Part shown: positions 13,542 through 20,001 of the stretch, one piece after another | Position numbering within the stretch: position 1 is the stretch's first letter | Layout: each line of letters opens with the position of its first letter | The notes under the pieces: generated by a model | What the model saw: the letters and a program-made list of their open reading frames with translations, nothing else | What the model was told of the DNA's origin: nothing | Database searches by the model: none | Made by a program: the position numbers and the translations under genes | From: a virus | DNA length: 24,487 bases | Strand: one strand, 5' to 3' | Virus record (IMG/VR): IMGVR_UViG_3300032050_000783 | Span: 1 to 24,487 of that record

Positions 13542-13739
13542 ATGCACTAGCAATAGTGCTTCACCGAACAGCCCGGTATACGGTTGGTCTGAGGCGAAAC
13601 CCGGAGGAAGTCCGGGAGCAAGTCAGGCAAGGTTCAAGCCTTGCACCGCTGTTTGGCGGTAGAGCAAACAACAAAGTCAACCGATGCCCATTCATTGAGT
13701 GGGCATCACTGGATTTTGTTCAACAACCGGAGAGACGAC
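13542..13739 (+). promoter_or_regulatory. ~200-nt structured 5' leader with four consecutive hairpins
   Basis: Between the promoter and the first start codon there is no gene. There are four strong hairpins: CCCGGA/TCCGGG (13600-13616, five-base loop); GCAAGG/CCTTGC (13627-13644); ACCGC/GCGGT (13645-13660); and an 11-bp stem, GATGCCCATTC with GAGTGGGCATC and loop ATT (13683-13707, one T-G pair). The single-stranded joints are purine-rich (GAGGCGAAA, GAGCAAG, AGAGCAAACAACAAAG). A leader this long and structured suggests a cis-acting RNA such as a riboswitch-like or protein-bound element, or a processed small RNA. I cannot match it to a known class. Confidence 0.7.
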
Positions 13740-14027
13740 ATGACTGAAAACCAAACCGCCGCACAGAAACTCGCAACCATCTGGGTCAAGACCGCACTGG
13801 CCCAAGCCAATGACGAGTTCGTCCACAACCCCAACAGCGCCAACTGGAACCGGGTGCAACGTGCCATGCTGACCTTCCAGCAGTTTGAGTACACCACCCG
13901 CACCAAGCGTGACGTGGTGGAACTGCTCCAGCAATTGGAGCAAGCCCCCATCACCGACTGGCAGGACTTGATCTGCCTCCACGCTCTCGACCTGTCCTGC
14001 GCCGATGCCCTTAACACCTACGCCTGA
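13740..14027 (+). CDS. First protein of the plus-strand operon, unknown (95 aa)
   Basis: The start is ATG 13740-13742, eight bases after GGAGAG; an in-frame ATG 33 codons upstream lies in the hairpin leader and is rejected. The product starts MTENQTAAQKLATIWVKTAL and appears all-helical, with LTFQQFEYTTRTKRDVVELL and QQLEQAPITDWQDLICLHAL, ending DALNTYA. There is no membrane segment. Three cysteine or histidine residues near the C-terminus do not form a zinc motif. As the first gene behind a strong promoter it is probably an early protein that modifies the host or starts the programme; that is inference from position. No family recognised. Confidence 0.8.
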   Translation: MTENQTAAQKLATIWVKTALAQANDEFVHNPNSANWNRVQRAMLTFQQFEYTTRTKRDVVELLQQLEQAPITDWQDLICLHALDLSCADALNTYA

Positions 14028-14040
14028 ACGGAGACCAGCC

Positions 14041-14232
14041 ATGTACCAGCAAATGATGGACACCTTCCGCAACAAGATGCGGGAATATGACGCCGCCCAG
14101 TGCAAGCGAGCAATGGACGATGTCTACGAGACCCTCTCCCTGCACAAAGACCCGACACCGTACCAGCAAAAACTGCTGTGCGAGTTGGATGCCATCCGTG
14201 ATCGTCAACGTCAACTTGGAGCCCGACCATGA
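14041..14232 (+). CDS. Small early-operon protein, unknown (63 aa)
   Basis: It starts at ATG 14041 behind GGAGACCAGCC, the same ribosome site spelling used by the AAA ATPase gene. The product begins MYQQMMDTFRNKMREYDAAQ and is mostly helical and charged, with DAIRDRQRQLGARP at the end. Its stop overlaps the next start (ATGA at 14229-14232). No known family, membrane segment or metal motif. Tight coupling with the next two tiny genes suggests joint expression. Confidence 0.75.
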   Translation: MYQQMMDTFRNKMREYDAAQCKRAMDDVYETLSLHKDPTPYQQKLLCELDAIRDRQRQLGARP

Positions 14233-14372
14233 GAAAACAATTCATCGAGTGCAAAACCTACCGAACCGCCTACAAACGTGCCCCGTGGGCCTGTGCTGTT
14301 GCACGGGCAACTGGCGGGTTTTGGGCATTTGAATCTGCTGATGACTACACCAACTGGAAAAAACAATCATGA
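14229..14372 (+). CDS. Tiny basic aromatic protein, unknown (47 aa)
   Basis: ATG 14229 overlaps the preceding TGA by four bases. Translation gives MRKQFIECKTYRTAYKRAPW, then ACAVARATGGFWAFESADDY and TNWKKQS. The arrangement of an initial K/R-rich strand and G-G-F-W-A-F-S-x-D-D-Y suggests a small beta-alpha fold like those of other short phage proteins, but I do not recognise a named one. It is too short for a default gene finder. The overlaps on both sides (ATGA each) argue strongly for real translation. Confidence 0.7.
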   Translation: MRKQFIECKTYRTAYKRAPWACAVARATGGFWAFESADDYTNWKKQS

Positions 14373-14476
14373 CCAAAAAACAAATCATCAAAGAGGCGGC
14401 ACTGACCGCCGCCCTGTTCGCCCTCATCGGCTCGGCAATCACCGTCAAGCTTGCCCTGTTCGGGTTCTTTGGGTGA
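14369..14476 (+). CDS. Tiny single-span membrane protein (35 aa)
   Basis: ATG 14369 overlaps the previous TGA by four bases. The product has a short basic head (MTKKQIIKEA) and one hydrophobic helix (ALTAALFALIGSAITVKLAL) ending FGFFG. It should sit in the inner membrane with the charged head in the cytoplasm. Candidate roles, all speculative, include altering membrane potential, superinfection exclusion or tethering a neighbour's product. Translational coupling on its left side supports it as a real gene. Confidence 0.65.
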   Translation: MTKKQIIKEAALTAALFALIGSAITVKLALFGFFG

Positions 14477-14481
14477 CCGCC

Positions 14482-14667
14482 ATGACCATCTCAACAATTG
14501 ACGCCGTGATGATCGCCGAGGGTGTGACCGAGGTTGAAGACCAAGACACCTACATCGAGGCGTGGCAACTACTGATCGACACGGGCCTTGCGTGGCAACT
14601 GCAAGGCTTCTTTGGTCGCACCGCCCAGCACCTCATTGAAAGTGGCATCTGCCACCCCAAAGGATGA
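14482..14667 (+). CDS. Small conserved phage protein with LQGxxGRTA motif (61 aa)
   Basis: Translation from ATG 14482, five bases after the previous stop, gives MTISTIDAVMIAEGVTEVED, then TYIEAWQLLIDTGLAWQLQG and FFGRTAQHLIESGICHPKG. The AWQxLIDTGxxWxLQG and GRTAxxLIExGxC motifs recur in many phages in a short helical family without known function. A longer in-frame ORF from 14278 is rejected because it overlaps three coupled genes. It lacks catalytic clusters. Confidence 0.8.
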   Translation: MTISTIDAVMIAEGVTEVEDQDTYIEAWQLLIDTGLAWQLQGFFGRTAQHLIESGICHPKG

Positions 14668-14726
14668 TTTCAGCCACTAGCCCAGCTTGCTGGGCCTGTG
14701 AGTGCAATCCCAAACGGAGAGAAACC

Positions 14727-14939
14727 ATGTACGACATCACACAAAAAGGCGTTAACGAAATCTTGGCTTGGGTCGATGCCCACCACAACTGGCCCGGGGT
14801 GGGTGAGTTTTGGGTCTTGGATGCCCGAAACAAGCTGACCTCTGGCCGTCCGCCGATCCTGCAAATTCCCGCCGAGCAAAGCCGCTCAGGCTACCCCGCA
14901 AACATGATCGTCAGCCCTGACGAAATCTTCAAAATCTAA
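14727..14939 (+). CDS. Small early-operon protein, unknown (70 aa)
   Basis: ATG 14727 follows GGAGAGAAACC. The product reads MYDITQKGVNEILAWVDAHH, then NWPGVGEFWVLDARNKLTSG, and ends SPDEIFKI. A mixed alpha/beta content and several aromatic residues suggest a compact soluble domain. I do not recognise the family. A 59-base gap from the previous gene contains only a short GC-rich inverted repeat (AGCCCAGC / GCTGGGC, about 14681-14696). Confidence 0.75.
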   Translation: MYDITQKGVNEILAWVDAHHNWPGVGEFWVLDARNKLTSGRPPILQIPAEQSRSGYPANMIVSPDEIFKI

Positions 14940-14950
14940 AGGAGAGCACC

Positions 14951-15274
14951 ATGCCCACCATCACTTTGCGCCGCCGTGACGGCTCCGAAATCAAGACCGT
15001 CAAGTCCCACCTGCTGATCTGCCATGCCGGGGCAGTCACCCACACCCTGCACGTCCACAAAAACGACTCGGGTGAATGGGTCGTGTCCGATCCCGGCTCG
15101 GGCGGCAAGCTCCTGCACCTTGAGGCCATGTACCGTGGTTGCCCCGTCAGCACCTACGGGTTCACCTATCCCGAGGTCAAACCTCTGGCCCAAGCTCAGG
15201 TCGATCTGCTGATTGAGCGGGTCGGATCGGATCGTTTCAACGACATCCTTGGCGCTCATGTGGTCAAGGCTTGA
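14951..15274 (+). CDS. Early-operon protein, unknown (107 aa)
   Basis: ATG 14951 follows AAGGAGAGCACC, eleven bases after the previous stop. The product begins MPTITLRRRDGSEIKTVKSH and includes HTLHVHKNDSGEWVVSDPGS, GCPVSTYGFTYPEVKPLAQA and a helical end (QVDLLIERVGSDRFNDILGA). An N-terminal beta-sheet with a C-terminal helix is likely. Two histidines in HTLHVH are the only metal-like feature. Its TGA stop lies within the -35 region of the next promoter, so it marks the end of the first plus-strand sub-operon. No family recognised. Confidence 0.75.
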   Translation: MPTITLRRRDGSEIKTVKSHLLICHAGAVTHTLHVHKNDSGEWVVSDPGSGGKLLHLEAMYRGCPVSTYGFTYPEVKPLAQAQVDLLIERVGSDRFNDILGAHVVKA

Positions 15275-15298
15275 CCGATTCAATTTAAACAGTACACT
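15271..15298 (+). promoter_or_regulatory. Sigma-70 promoter before the SprT-like gene
   Basis: TTGACC (15271-15276), 16-base spacer, TACACT (15293-15298). The spacer holds ATTTAAAC (15283-15290), one mismatch from the window-wide motif. The perfect palindrome CACTAGTG (15295-15302) overlaps the -10 and echoes the CTAGTG and GCACTA elements of the 13506 promoter, suggesting a shared operator. Confidence 0.65.
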
Positions 15299-15321
15299 AG
15301 TGCTACTTTCAGGAGATCGAT

Positions 15322-15900
15322 ATGACAACCACCAACCGTGAAGACTGGCTGACCGCCGCCGTGAATGAACTGCGCCCCTTCTTTGATGCCATCAACAAAC
15401 CCCTGCCGCAGAACGTTCGTGTGACGTGCGGGTTTCCATCGAACGCCAAGCGTTCGGGTGCTATCGGTGAATGCTGGGCCGACACCGCCTCCGCAGACAA
15501 GACCTTTGAGGTTTTGATCAGCCCCACCTTGGACAACCCCTTGCTGGTGTTCGAGGTGCTGGTGCATGAGTTGTGCCACTCGACTGCCGGGGCCATGAAC
15601 CACGGCCTCAACTTCCAGAAGGTCGCCGCCCTGATGCACCTTGTGCCAAGTGCTGGCCCGAAAGGTTGGAAAGCCACGGGCCGTTCCTCTACCTTTGAGC
15701 CGACCTTCGGCGAGATCATCTCGTCCCTCGGCGCATACCCTCATGCGGCCCTGACCATGAACACAAAGAAGGTGCAGACCACCCGGATGTTGAAGGCCGT
15801 GTGCCCATCCTGTGGGTACACAGTACGCCTCACCTCTAAGTGGGCCGCCCTTGGCCTACCGTCCTGCCCACAGGACAGTGACACCCTCAACCTCGTTTAA
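15322..15900 (+). CDS. SprT-like zinc metalloprotease-domain protein (192 aa)
   Basis: Residues 82-86 are HELCH, the HExxH zinc site, with a likely third ligand at His94 in MNHGLNF; the preceding LISPTLDNPLLVFEVLVHEL fits the SprT active-site helix. The C-terminus has CPSCGYTVRLTSKWAALGLP then SCPQ, a zinc-ribbon remnant that seems to lack the fourth cysteine. SprT/SPRTN-type domains cut proteins or handle DNA-protein adducts; in phages the role is unknown. CAGGAG lies six bases before the ATG. It has its own promoter and precedes the AAA and VWA genes, with the stop codon embedded in GTTTAAAC (15895-15902), so the three form one unit. Family confident, function inferred. Confidence 0.82.
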   Translation: MTTTNREDWLTAAVNELRPFFDAINKPLPQNVRVTCGFPSNAKRSGAIGECWADTASADKTFEVLISPTLDNPLLVFEVLVHELCHSTAGAMNHGLNFQKVAALMHLVPSAGPKGWKATGRSSTFEPTFGEIISSLGAYPHAALTMNTKKVQTTRMLKAVCPSCGYTVRLTSKWAALGLPSCPQDSDTLNLV

Positions 15901-15914
15901 ACAGGAGACCAGCC

Positions 15915-17399
15915 ATGATCGCCACGAATACCCTCACCCCAATCAAAAACGAAATCTTGAAGTTGCCCATCGCCCGTGTCATGGGCGCTTGGGATTTGCA
16001 CGGTGACAGTCGCCCCCTGCTGGGGTCGGTGAGCAACCAGAAAAACACCGCCGCAGACCTGCTGGCTGAGGCCGTCCACCACGGCAAGCTGACGTTGGAC
16101 GCCATCCGCAACGCCCCACCAGCCGCACCACCTGCCTCGGCAATCCCTCAGGCAGACCCCGCTGTTGCCGCCGTGGCGGGTCGTGCCGCCGCTGATGCTC
16201 TCGATGCCCTGCAAGCGGTTCAGGACATGAGGGACGGGTTCAAATCCGACCTGACCAACCTCAATACCCGCCTCGCCATCGAGCGTGAAGACCGCACCGC
16301 CGACCTCGACCAGATCAAGGCCAGCCTCGAGAAGATCAGCAAGGCCAGCAAGGTGAAGGTCGATGACCGTAAGGTAGAAGAGGCCGTGGCCCGTGTGGTC
16401 GCTGATGCGTTTGCACCGTTCAAGGCCGCAGTCGAGGCCGCTGGCGCTCAGGCCGTGGTCGCCGACCTGTCCTCTGTGCGTGTGGTCAGCACCGAGACCT
16501 GCCTCGATGCGTTCGGCGTGAACGTGTTGGATCGAGCCGGGAACCCCCTCACGGTGGACATCTGGAACGACCCGACTGCCCCGGCTGTTGACCCTCACTT
16601 CATCTGGACGCACGACATCCTCCAGCACCTGCTGTTGACGCAAGAGACAGGCGAGAACGTGTGGTTCGGTGGCCCCAAGGGCACGGGCAAGTCAGAGACC
16701 GCCCGACAGTTTGCCGCAGTCACAGGCCGTGCGTTTAAACGCATCAACTTTCACAAGTACACCAGCGCCGAGGACTACATCGGTGCGGTGGGTTTGGAGA
16801 ATGGTCAGACCGTGTTCAAGCGTGGCGACTTCCTCGCCGCCTTCACTCACCCCAGCACCGTGATCCTGCTGGACGAGGTGACCAACGCCGACCCCGGCGA
16901 ACTGGCCCCGCTCAACGGGTTCTTGGAGCCCAACAGCGCCGTGTCTTTTGGCGGGTCTGTCCAGAGCCGTGCCCCCGGTGTGCTGGTGTTCGCCGCCGAC
17001 AACACCCTCGGGAATGGTGACGACTCGGGCCGCTACGCCGGGACACGTTCAATGAACAGCGCCTTGGTCGATCGCTTCGCCCGTGTGGTGGAGTTCGGCT
17101 ACCTGCCCATCGAGTCGGAGGTCGAGGCCGTGGTGCGCCACACCAAGTGCCATCCTAAGCTTGCCGAGCATATCCTTGCCGCCGTGCGCTTGGCCCGTGA
17201 GAAGGTGCAGACGGGCGAGGTGATCGATGCCCCATCGATCCGCTCGGTGATCGGTTTTGTTCGTGCCCTGCGGGTGTTGCCCATCGACAAGGCATGGGCC
17301 ACGACCATTGCCGCCCGTCAACCAGCCGAGTCGCTTCCCGGCTTGACCGCCATATACGTGTCCTGCATCAACGAGGACACCATCAACCAGTACCTGTGA
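15915..17399 (+). CDS. MoxR/CobS-like AAA+ ATPase (494 aa)
   Basis: Residues 252-260 read GGPKGTGKS (Walker A), and VILLDEVTN contains Asp320-Glu321 (Walker B). The region between them (RINFHKYTSAEDYIGAVGLE) and the later SVQSRAPGVLVFAADNTLG with DRFARVVEFGYL match MoxR/CobS-type AAA+ ATPases. The first 210 residues are an Ala-rich coiled coil (ALQAVQDMRDGFKSDLTNLN), longer than in CobS itself. Such ATPases work with von Willebrand A partners as metal-insertion or remodelling chaperones, and the next gene is that partner. Phage copies are often labelled cobaltochelatase, which is probably misleading here because no cobalamin gene is present. GCGTTTAAACGC at 16731-16742 encodes Ala-Phe-Lys-Arg. 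Confidence 0.88.
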   Translation: MIATNTLTPIKNEILKLPIARVMGAWDLHGDSRPLLGSVSNQKNTAADLLAEAVHHGKLTLDAIRNAPPAAPPASAIPQADPAVAAVAGRAAADALDALQAVQDMRDGFKSDLTNLNTRLAIEREDRTADLDQIKASLEKISKASKVKVDDRKVEEAVARVVADAFAPFKAAVEAAGAQAVVADLSSVRVVSTETCLDAFGVNVLDRAGNPLTVDIWNDPTAPAVDPHFIWTHDILQHLLLTQETGENVWFGGPKGTGKSETARQFAAVTGRAFKRINFHKYTSAEDYIGAVGLENGQTVFKRGDFLAAFTHPSTVILLDEVTNADPGELAPLNGFLEPNSAVSFGGSVQSRAPGVLVFAADNTLGNGDDSGRYAGTRSMNSALVDRFARVVEFGYLPIESEVEAVVRHTKCHPKLAEHILAAVRLAREKVQTGEVIDAPSIRSVIGFVRALRVLPIDKAWATTIAARQPAESLPGLTAIYVSCINEDTINQYL

Positions 17400-17406
17400 G
17401 GTTCAC

Positions 17407-18999
17407 ATGAACATCGAAACCATTCTCTCCCGCCCCAACCTGCGCGGGTATCAGTTCCGACAGGGCCTTGAGTCGTTCGCACACAAAGCCGCCCAGTCCC
17501 TTGGCCTTGAGAAAATCAAGGTTTACTGGCTGGCTGACGTGCAGACCGCTGGCATGAGCGGTAGCAACGACCTGTACTTGTCCAACGTCACCGATGAGGC
17601 CATTATCAGCCGTGCGCTGGTCTTGAAGTACGCTGGGTACGTGGTGCATGAACTGCTCCACAGCAAGTACACCAACTTCAACGTGCGTGGATCGAGCCAG
17701 TACATCCAGCAACTGCACAACGCCGTGGAGGACGGTTGGATCGAGAACACGGGCATCCAGTGGGGAATCTTGGGCAACATCGCCCCCCTGCTGGGTGAGT
17801 TGATCGACACCATGAACCGCCAAGCACTGGCAGAGGTGACCGACTGGGACGACCCAGCGCAGTACCCCTACCTGCTGGCTGTCCACTGCCGCAAACACGC
17901 CACCGTGAAGTTGCCCGTCAACCCCCGCCTGTTGCCCATCTTCGATGAGGCCGCTCGGCGGTGCTACAACGCCACCTCCAGCGCCGACACCTTGCTGGTC
18001 GCTGAGTGGGTCTATGACCAGATCAAGCAAGAGTCGGACAAGCCCAAGGACAAGCCCAAGGACAAGCCCAAGGGCAAGAAGGCCGACCAGAACACACCCT
18101 CAGAGCCACAGGATGGGCCTACAAGCCCCTCAAATGACGAGGGTAAGGGTGAGGGTACTGCCGAGGGTGAAAAGCCTTCCCCCATCAAATCACCCGAGGG
18201 TGTTCAGGCCCGTGAGGTCGAACCCAAGCTTGAAGAGGGTGGCGCGATGGGCAATTACAGCGCCGACTATGACGTGCGGAGTGGCAAGGTCTGCACGGGT
18301 GGCAGGATCGAGGTCACCGATGTACCGATTCCCGCCAAGCTTCGCTACGAGGTCAAGCGCCTGTTCGAAAACTCGGGCATCACTGAGTTCAGCCGCAACC
18401 GCAAGTTCGGTTCTGTCAACGTCCACGCCCTCCCGGGTGTTGCCGCTGGAAACGATCGTGTGTTTAAACGCCGCCTCGATGTCGAGGGTATCGACTCTGC
18501 CGTGGTGATCCTGCTGGACATCAGCGGTTCGATGTTCGGCAATGACGACCCCAAAAAGCACCGTGTTGTGTCTGCGGTTCAGGCTTGCCGTGCGCTGATG
18601 GACACCCTGACTGCCGCCGGGGTCAAGGTTGCCGTGGTGGCTTTCGGCACTTACGTGTTCGAGTTGAAGACCTTCGATGGCAATCACCGCAAGACCAGCG
18701 CCCTGCTGGGCACGGTGAAGCCAGCGGGTGGAACGAACGACTACGCCGCCCTGCGCCATGCCCACCAGATGCTGATCAAGCGCCAAGAGAACCGCAAGCT
18801 GGCCTTCGTGATCACTGACGGGCGAGGCAACGTTGATGGTGTGCGCCAACAGGTAGCCTCTGGCAACGCCTTCGGTGTGACGACCATCGGCATCGGCATC
18901 AACACCGACATCGCCGACATCTACGGCAACGCCGTCACCATCCGCAAGCCCGAGGACATCGGCGCTGTTTCATTCAAGCAGATCAAGCTTGCCGCTTAA
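17407..18999 (+). CDS. CobT-like von Willebrand A protein with N-terminal HExxH metallopeptidase-like domain (530 aa)
   Basis: The N-terminal domain has YVVHELLHSKYTNF, with HELLH at residues 81-85 and an acidic follow-up NAVEDGWIE (about 106-113). This resembles the metallopeptidase-like domain found in front of some VWA domains (DUF2201-type, unverified). A linker of KPKD repeats and acidic/Pro-rich sequence spans about 210-275. The VWA domain has the complete metal-ion site: DISGS (Asp371, Ser373, Ser375), the Thr in PAGGTNDYAAL, and ITDGRGN. It starts seven bases after the ATPase gene and should form its adaptor partner, selecting substrates for remodelling. One GTTTAAAC (18462-18469) encodes Val-Phe-Lys-Arg. 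Confidence 0.85.
   Translation: MNIETILSRPNLRGYQFRQGLESFAHKAAQSLGLEKIKVYWLADVQTAGMSGSNDLYLSNVTDEAIISRALVLKYAGYVVHELLHSKYTNFNVRGSSQYIQQLHNAVEDGWIENTGIQWGILGNIAPLLGELIDTMNRQALAEVTDWDDPAQYPYLLAVHCRKHATVKLPVNPRLLPIFDEAARRCYNATSSADTLLVAEWVYDQIKQESDKPKDKPKDKPKGKKADQNTPSEPQDGPTSPSNDEGKGEGTAEGEKPSPIKSPEGVQAREVEPKLEEGGAMGNYSADYDVRSGKVCTGGRIEVTDVPIPAKLRYEVKRLFENSGITEFSRNRKFGSVNVHALPGVAAGNDRVFKRRLDVEGIDSAVVILLDISGSMFGNDDPKKHRVVSAVQACRALMDTLTAAGVKVAVVAFGTYVFELKTFDGNHRKTSALLGTVKPAGGTNDYAALRHAHQMLIKRQENRKLAFVITDGRGNVDGVRQQVASGNAFGVTTIGIGINTDIADIYGNAVTIRKPEDIGAVSFKQIKLAA
18037..18072 (+). repeat. Three perfect 12-base tandem repeats
   Basis: GACAAGCCCAAG occurs three times in a row and encodes Asp-Lys-Pro-Lys repeats in the linker of the VWA protein, followed by a diverged GGCAAG. 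It is a slippage-prone site and the linker length may vary. Confidence 0.95.
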
Positions 19000-19006
19000 T
19001 CAACCC

Positions 19007-19025
19007 GCCCCTTCGGGGGCTTTTT
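19007..19025 (+). terminator. Intrinsic terminator after the VWA gene
   Basis: GCCCC (19007-19011), TTCG loop, GGGGC (19016-19020), then TTTTT. The ribosome site of the next gene (AGGAGAGAG) begins directly after the T-run, so some read-through probably expresses the genes beyond. Confidence 0.9.
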
Positions 19026-19037
19026 AGGAGAGAGAAC

Positions 19038-19247
19038 ATGAACCACTACGCAGTCGAACTGACCCGCACCGTGTACATCACCATCAACGTTGATGCGCGA
19101 GACCCCACCGAGGCCGAGGAGTTGGCTTGGAGGGAGATCGAAAACGGCAACTACGCTGGTGATGCCCACTGGGAAATCAGCGACATCTCGGAGGAGGTCG
19201 CCGATGACGACACCCGATCCAACGGCCCACATGGAGCAGGGTCATGA
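19038..19247 (+). CDS. Small acidic phage protein, unknown (69 aa)
   Basis: ATG 19038 follows AGGAGAGAGAAC. The product reads MNHYAVELTRTVYITINVDA, RDPTEAEELAWREIENGNYA and ends HGAGS. A beta-hairpin opening followed by D-A-x-x-P-x-E-A-E-E-L-A-W helix resembles small phage proteins that start with a strand pair and an A-x-x-E-A-E helix, but none has a known role. The last residues overlap the next start codon (ATGA at 19244-19247). It lies beyond a terminator, so its expression level may be reduced relative to the AAA/VWA pair. Confidence 0.75.
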   Translation: MNHYAVELTRTVYITINVDARDPTEAEELAWREIENGNYAGDAHWEISDISEEVADDDTRSNGPHGAGS

Positions 19248-19324
19248 TCTACGCAAGACTGATCGTTTACGCATTCGCCATCACCATTCTTGGGCTTGAC
19301 CTGTTTTTGTGGAGGCCAGACTGA
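19244..19324 (+). CDS. Tiny single-span membrane peptide (26 aa)
   Basis: ATG 19244 overlaps the previous TGA by four bases, and its own TGA shares one base with the next ATG (19324). The peptide begins MIYARLIVYAFAITILGLDL and ends FLWRPD, almost entirely one membrane helix with a basic residue near each end. It resembles the other tiny membrane gene at 14369. Overlap at both ends is the main support; the role is unknown. Confidence 0.6.
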   Translation: MIYARLIVYAFAITILGLDLFLWRPD

Positions 19325-19545
19325 TGACCGTAGAAGAGGATGCGTTTAAACACATGAATGAAGCCTACGACCAGATCGTGATGGCTCTCGACTCAAACCA
19401 TCTGGACAGGGAGGACGCCTTCGCCCTTCTCGCCCAGATGCTCTGCCAGTTGTCTCAGGATGACCGGGATCACTTCATCAACAAGATGAACTTTTTTTAC
19501 AGCATGGAAAAAGCCATGCGCCCCGAACTCAAGGAGATGCACTAA
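19324..19545 (+). CDS. Small helical acidic protein, unknown (73 aa)
   Basis: ATG 19324 overlaps the preceding stop (TGATG), with GGAGG ten bases upstream; an in-frame ATG five codons earlier lies inside the membrane peptide gene. The product begins MTVEEDAFKHMNEAYDQIVM and contains NHLDREDAFALLAQMLCQLS and DRDHFINKMNFFYSMEKAMR. It looks like a three-helix bundle. GTTTAAAC (19344-19351) encodes Ala-Phe-Lys-His near the N-terminus. The stop and the next start share one base (TAATG). No family recognised. Confidence 0.75.
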   Translation: MTVEEDAFKHMNEAYDQIVMALDSNHLDREDAFALLAQMLCQLSQDDRDHFINKMNFFYSMEKAMRPELKEMH

Positions 19546-19778
19546 TGAAACACATAATCGATGCCCTGCGCCAAGAGAAGTTCAAAGTCACCATCTATGA
19601 CAACGGCACTGACAAGGTGGACTTCGTCCTCGCTGTCGTGATCGATGAACCCATCGACATCTGGTGTGTCGCAACCATCATTGGAAATGCTGGTGCCCTG
19701 CCTTTTGTGGAGGGCCGATACCTGTTTTTCCCCGGCCTACAGATCGACACCGAAACCTACGACTACATCTGTGCGTAA
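19545..19778 (+). CDS. Small alpha/beta protein, unknown (77 aa)
   Basis: The ATG shares its first base with the TAA stop of the previous gene, so it is translated by re-initiation. The product starts MKHIIDALRQEKFKVTIYDN and continues DKVDFVLAVVIDEPIDIWCV, ending TETYDYICA. Alternating strands and one helix suggest a compact fold. There is no membrane helix or metal cluster. The next gene starts at a GTG inside its last codons. Function unknown; context is the tail of the plus-strand operon. Confidence 0.75.
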   Translation: MKHIIDALRQEKFKVTIYDNGTDKVDFVLAVVIDEPIDIWCVATIIGNAGALPFVEGRYLFFPGLQIDTETYDYICA

Positions 19779-19998
19779 GATCAAAACCCTGCGTGACCCG
19801 TGCCCACACTTCGCCCGACAAGCCATTGAGTTCGACCATTTGCTGGAGATTCATCCCGACAAGCAGAGGTTCAAACGGGGCGAGAAGTTCATCAGGTACG
19901 AGCGCATGCGATGGTGCGTTTACACGCACTCTGACAGCCCGCAAATCTACGGGCGCTACAACACTGTAACCACTGCAGTGTTTCATGCATTGAAATGA
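19771..19998 (+). CDS. Small basic protein with GTG start, last gene of plus operon (75 aa)
   Basis: I place the start at GTG 19771, overlapping the previous gene by eight bases; the in-frame ATG at 19645 would overlap by 134 bases. The product reads (M)RKIKTLRDPCPHFARQAIEF, then HPDKQRFKRGEKFIRYERMR and ends TTAVFHALK. The KRGEKFIRYERMRW pattern and CxH pair near the start suggest a small basic nucleic-acid-associated protein, but this is weak. A GTTTACAC copy (19918-19925) is read Val-Tyr-Thr. A strong terminator follows directly. Confidence 0.65.
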   Translation: MRKIKTLRDPCPHFARQAIEFDHLLEIHPDKQRFKRGEKFIRYERMRWCVYTHSDSPQIYGRYNTVTTAVFHALK

Positions 19999-20001
19999 AG
20001 A

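Noticed and set aside
13581-13660. Resemblance of the leader to known RNAs: RNase P (GGAAGTCCGGG), hammerhead (CTGA...GAAAC), c-di-GMP riboswitch, and a tRNA T-arm (GGTTCAAGCC)
   Set aside because: RNase P lacks its other conserved blocks. The hammerhead core lacks the GA and a UH cleavage site. The riboswitch lacks its conserved GCAAAGCC segment. The T-arm-like loop has six bases and no acceptor stem.
15897-16643. 248-aa minus-strand open frame opposite the AAA ATPase
   Set aside because: Shadow of a gene with clear Walker motifs; wrong orientation for the operon.
15915-18999. True cobaltochelatase CobS/CobT auxiliary metabolic genes
   Set aside because: Family resemblance is real, but the long coiled-coil N-terminus, HExxH domain and SprT-like neighbour, with no cobalamin gene, make a chelatase role unlikely.
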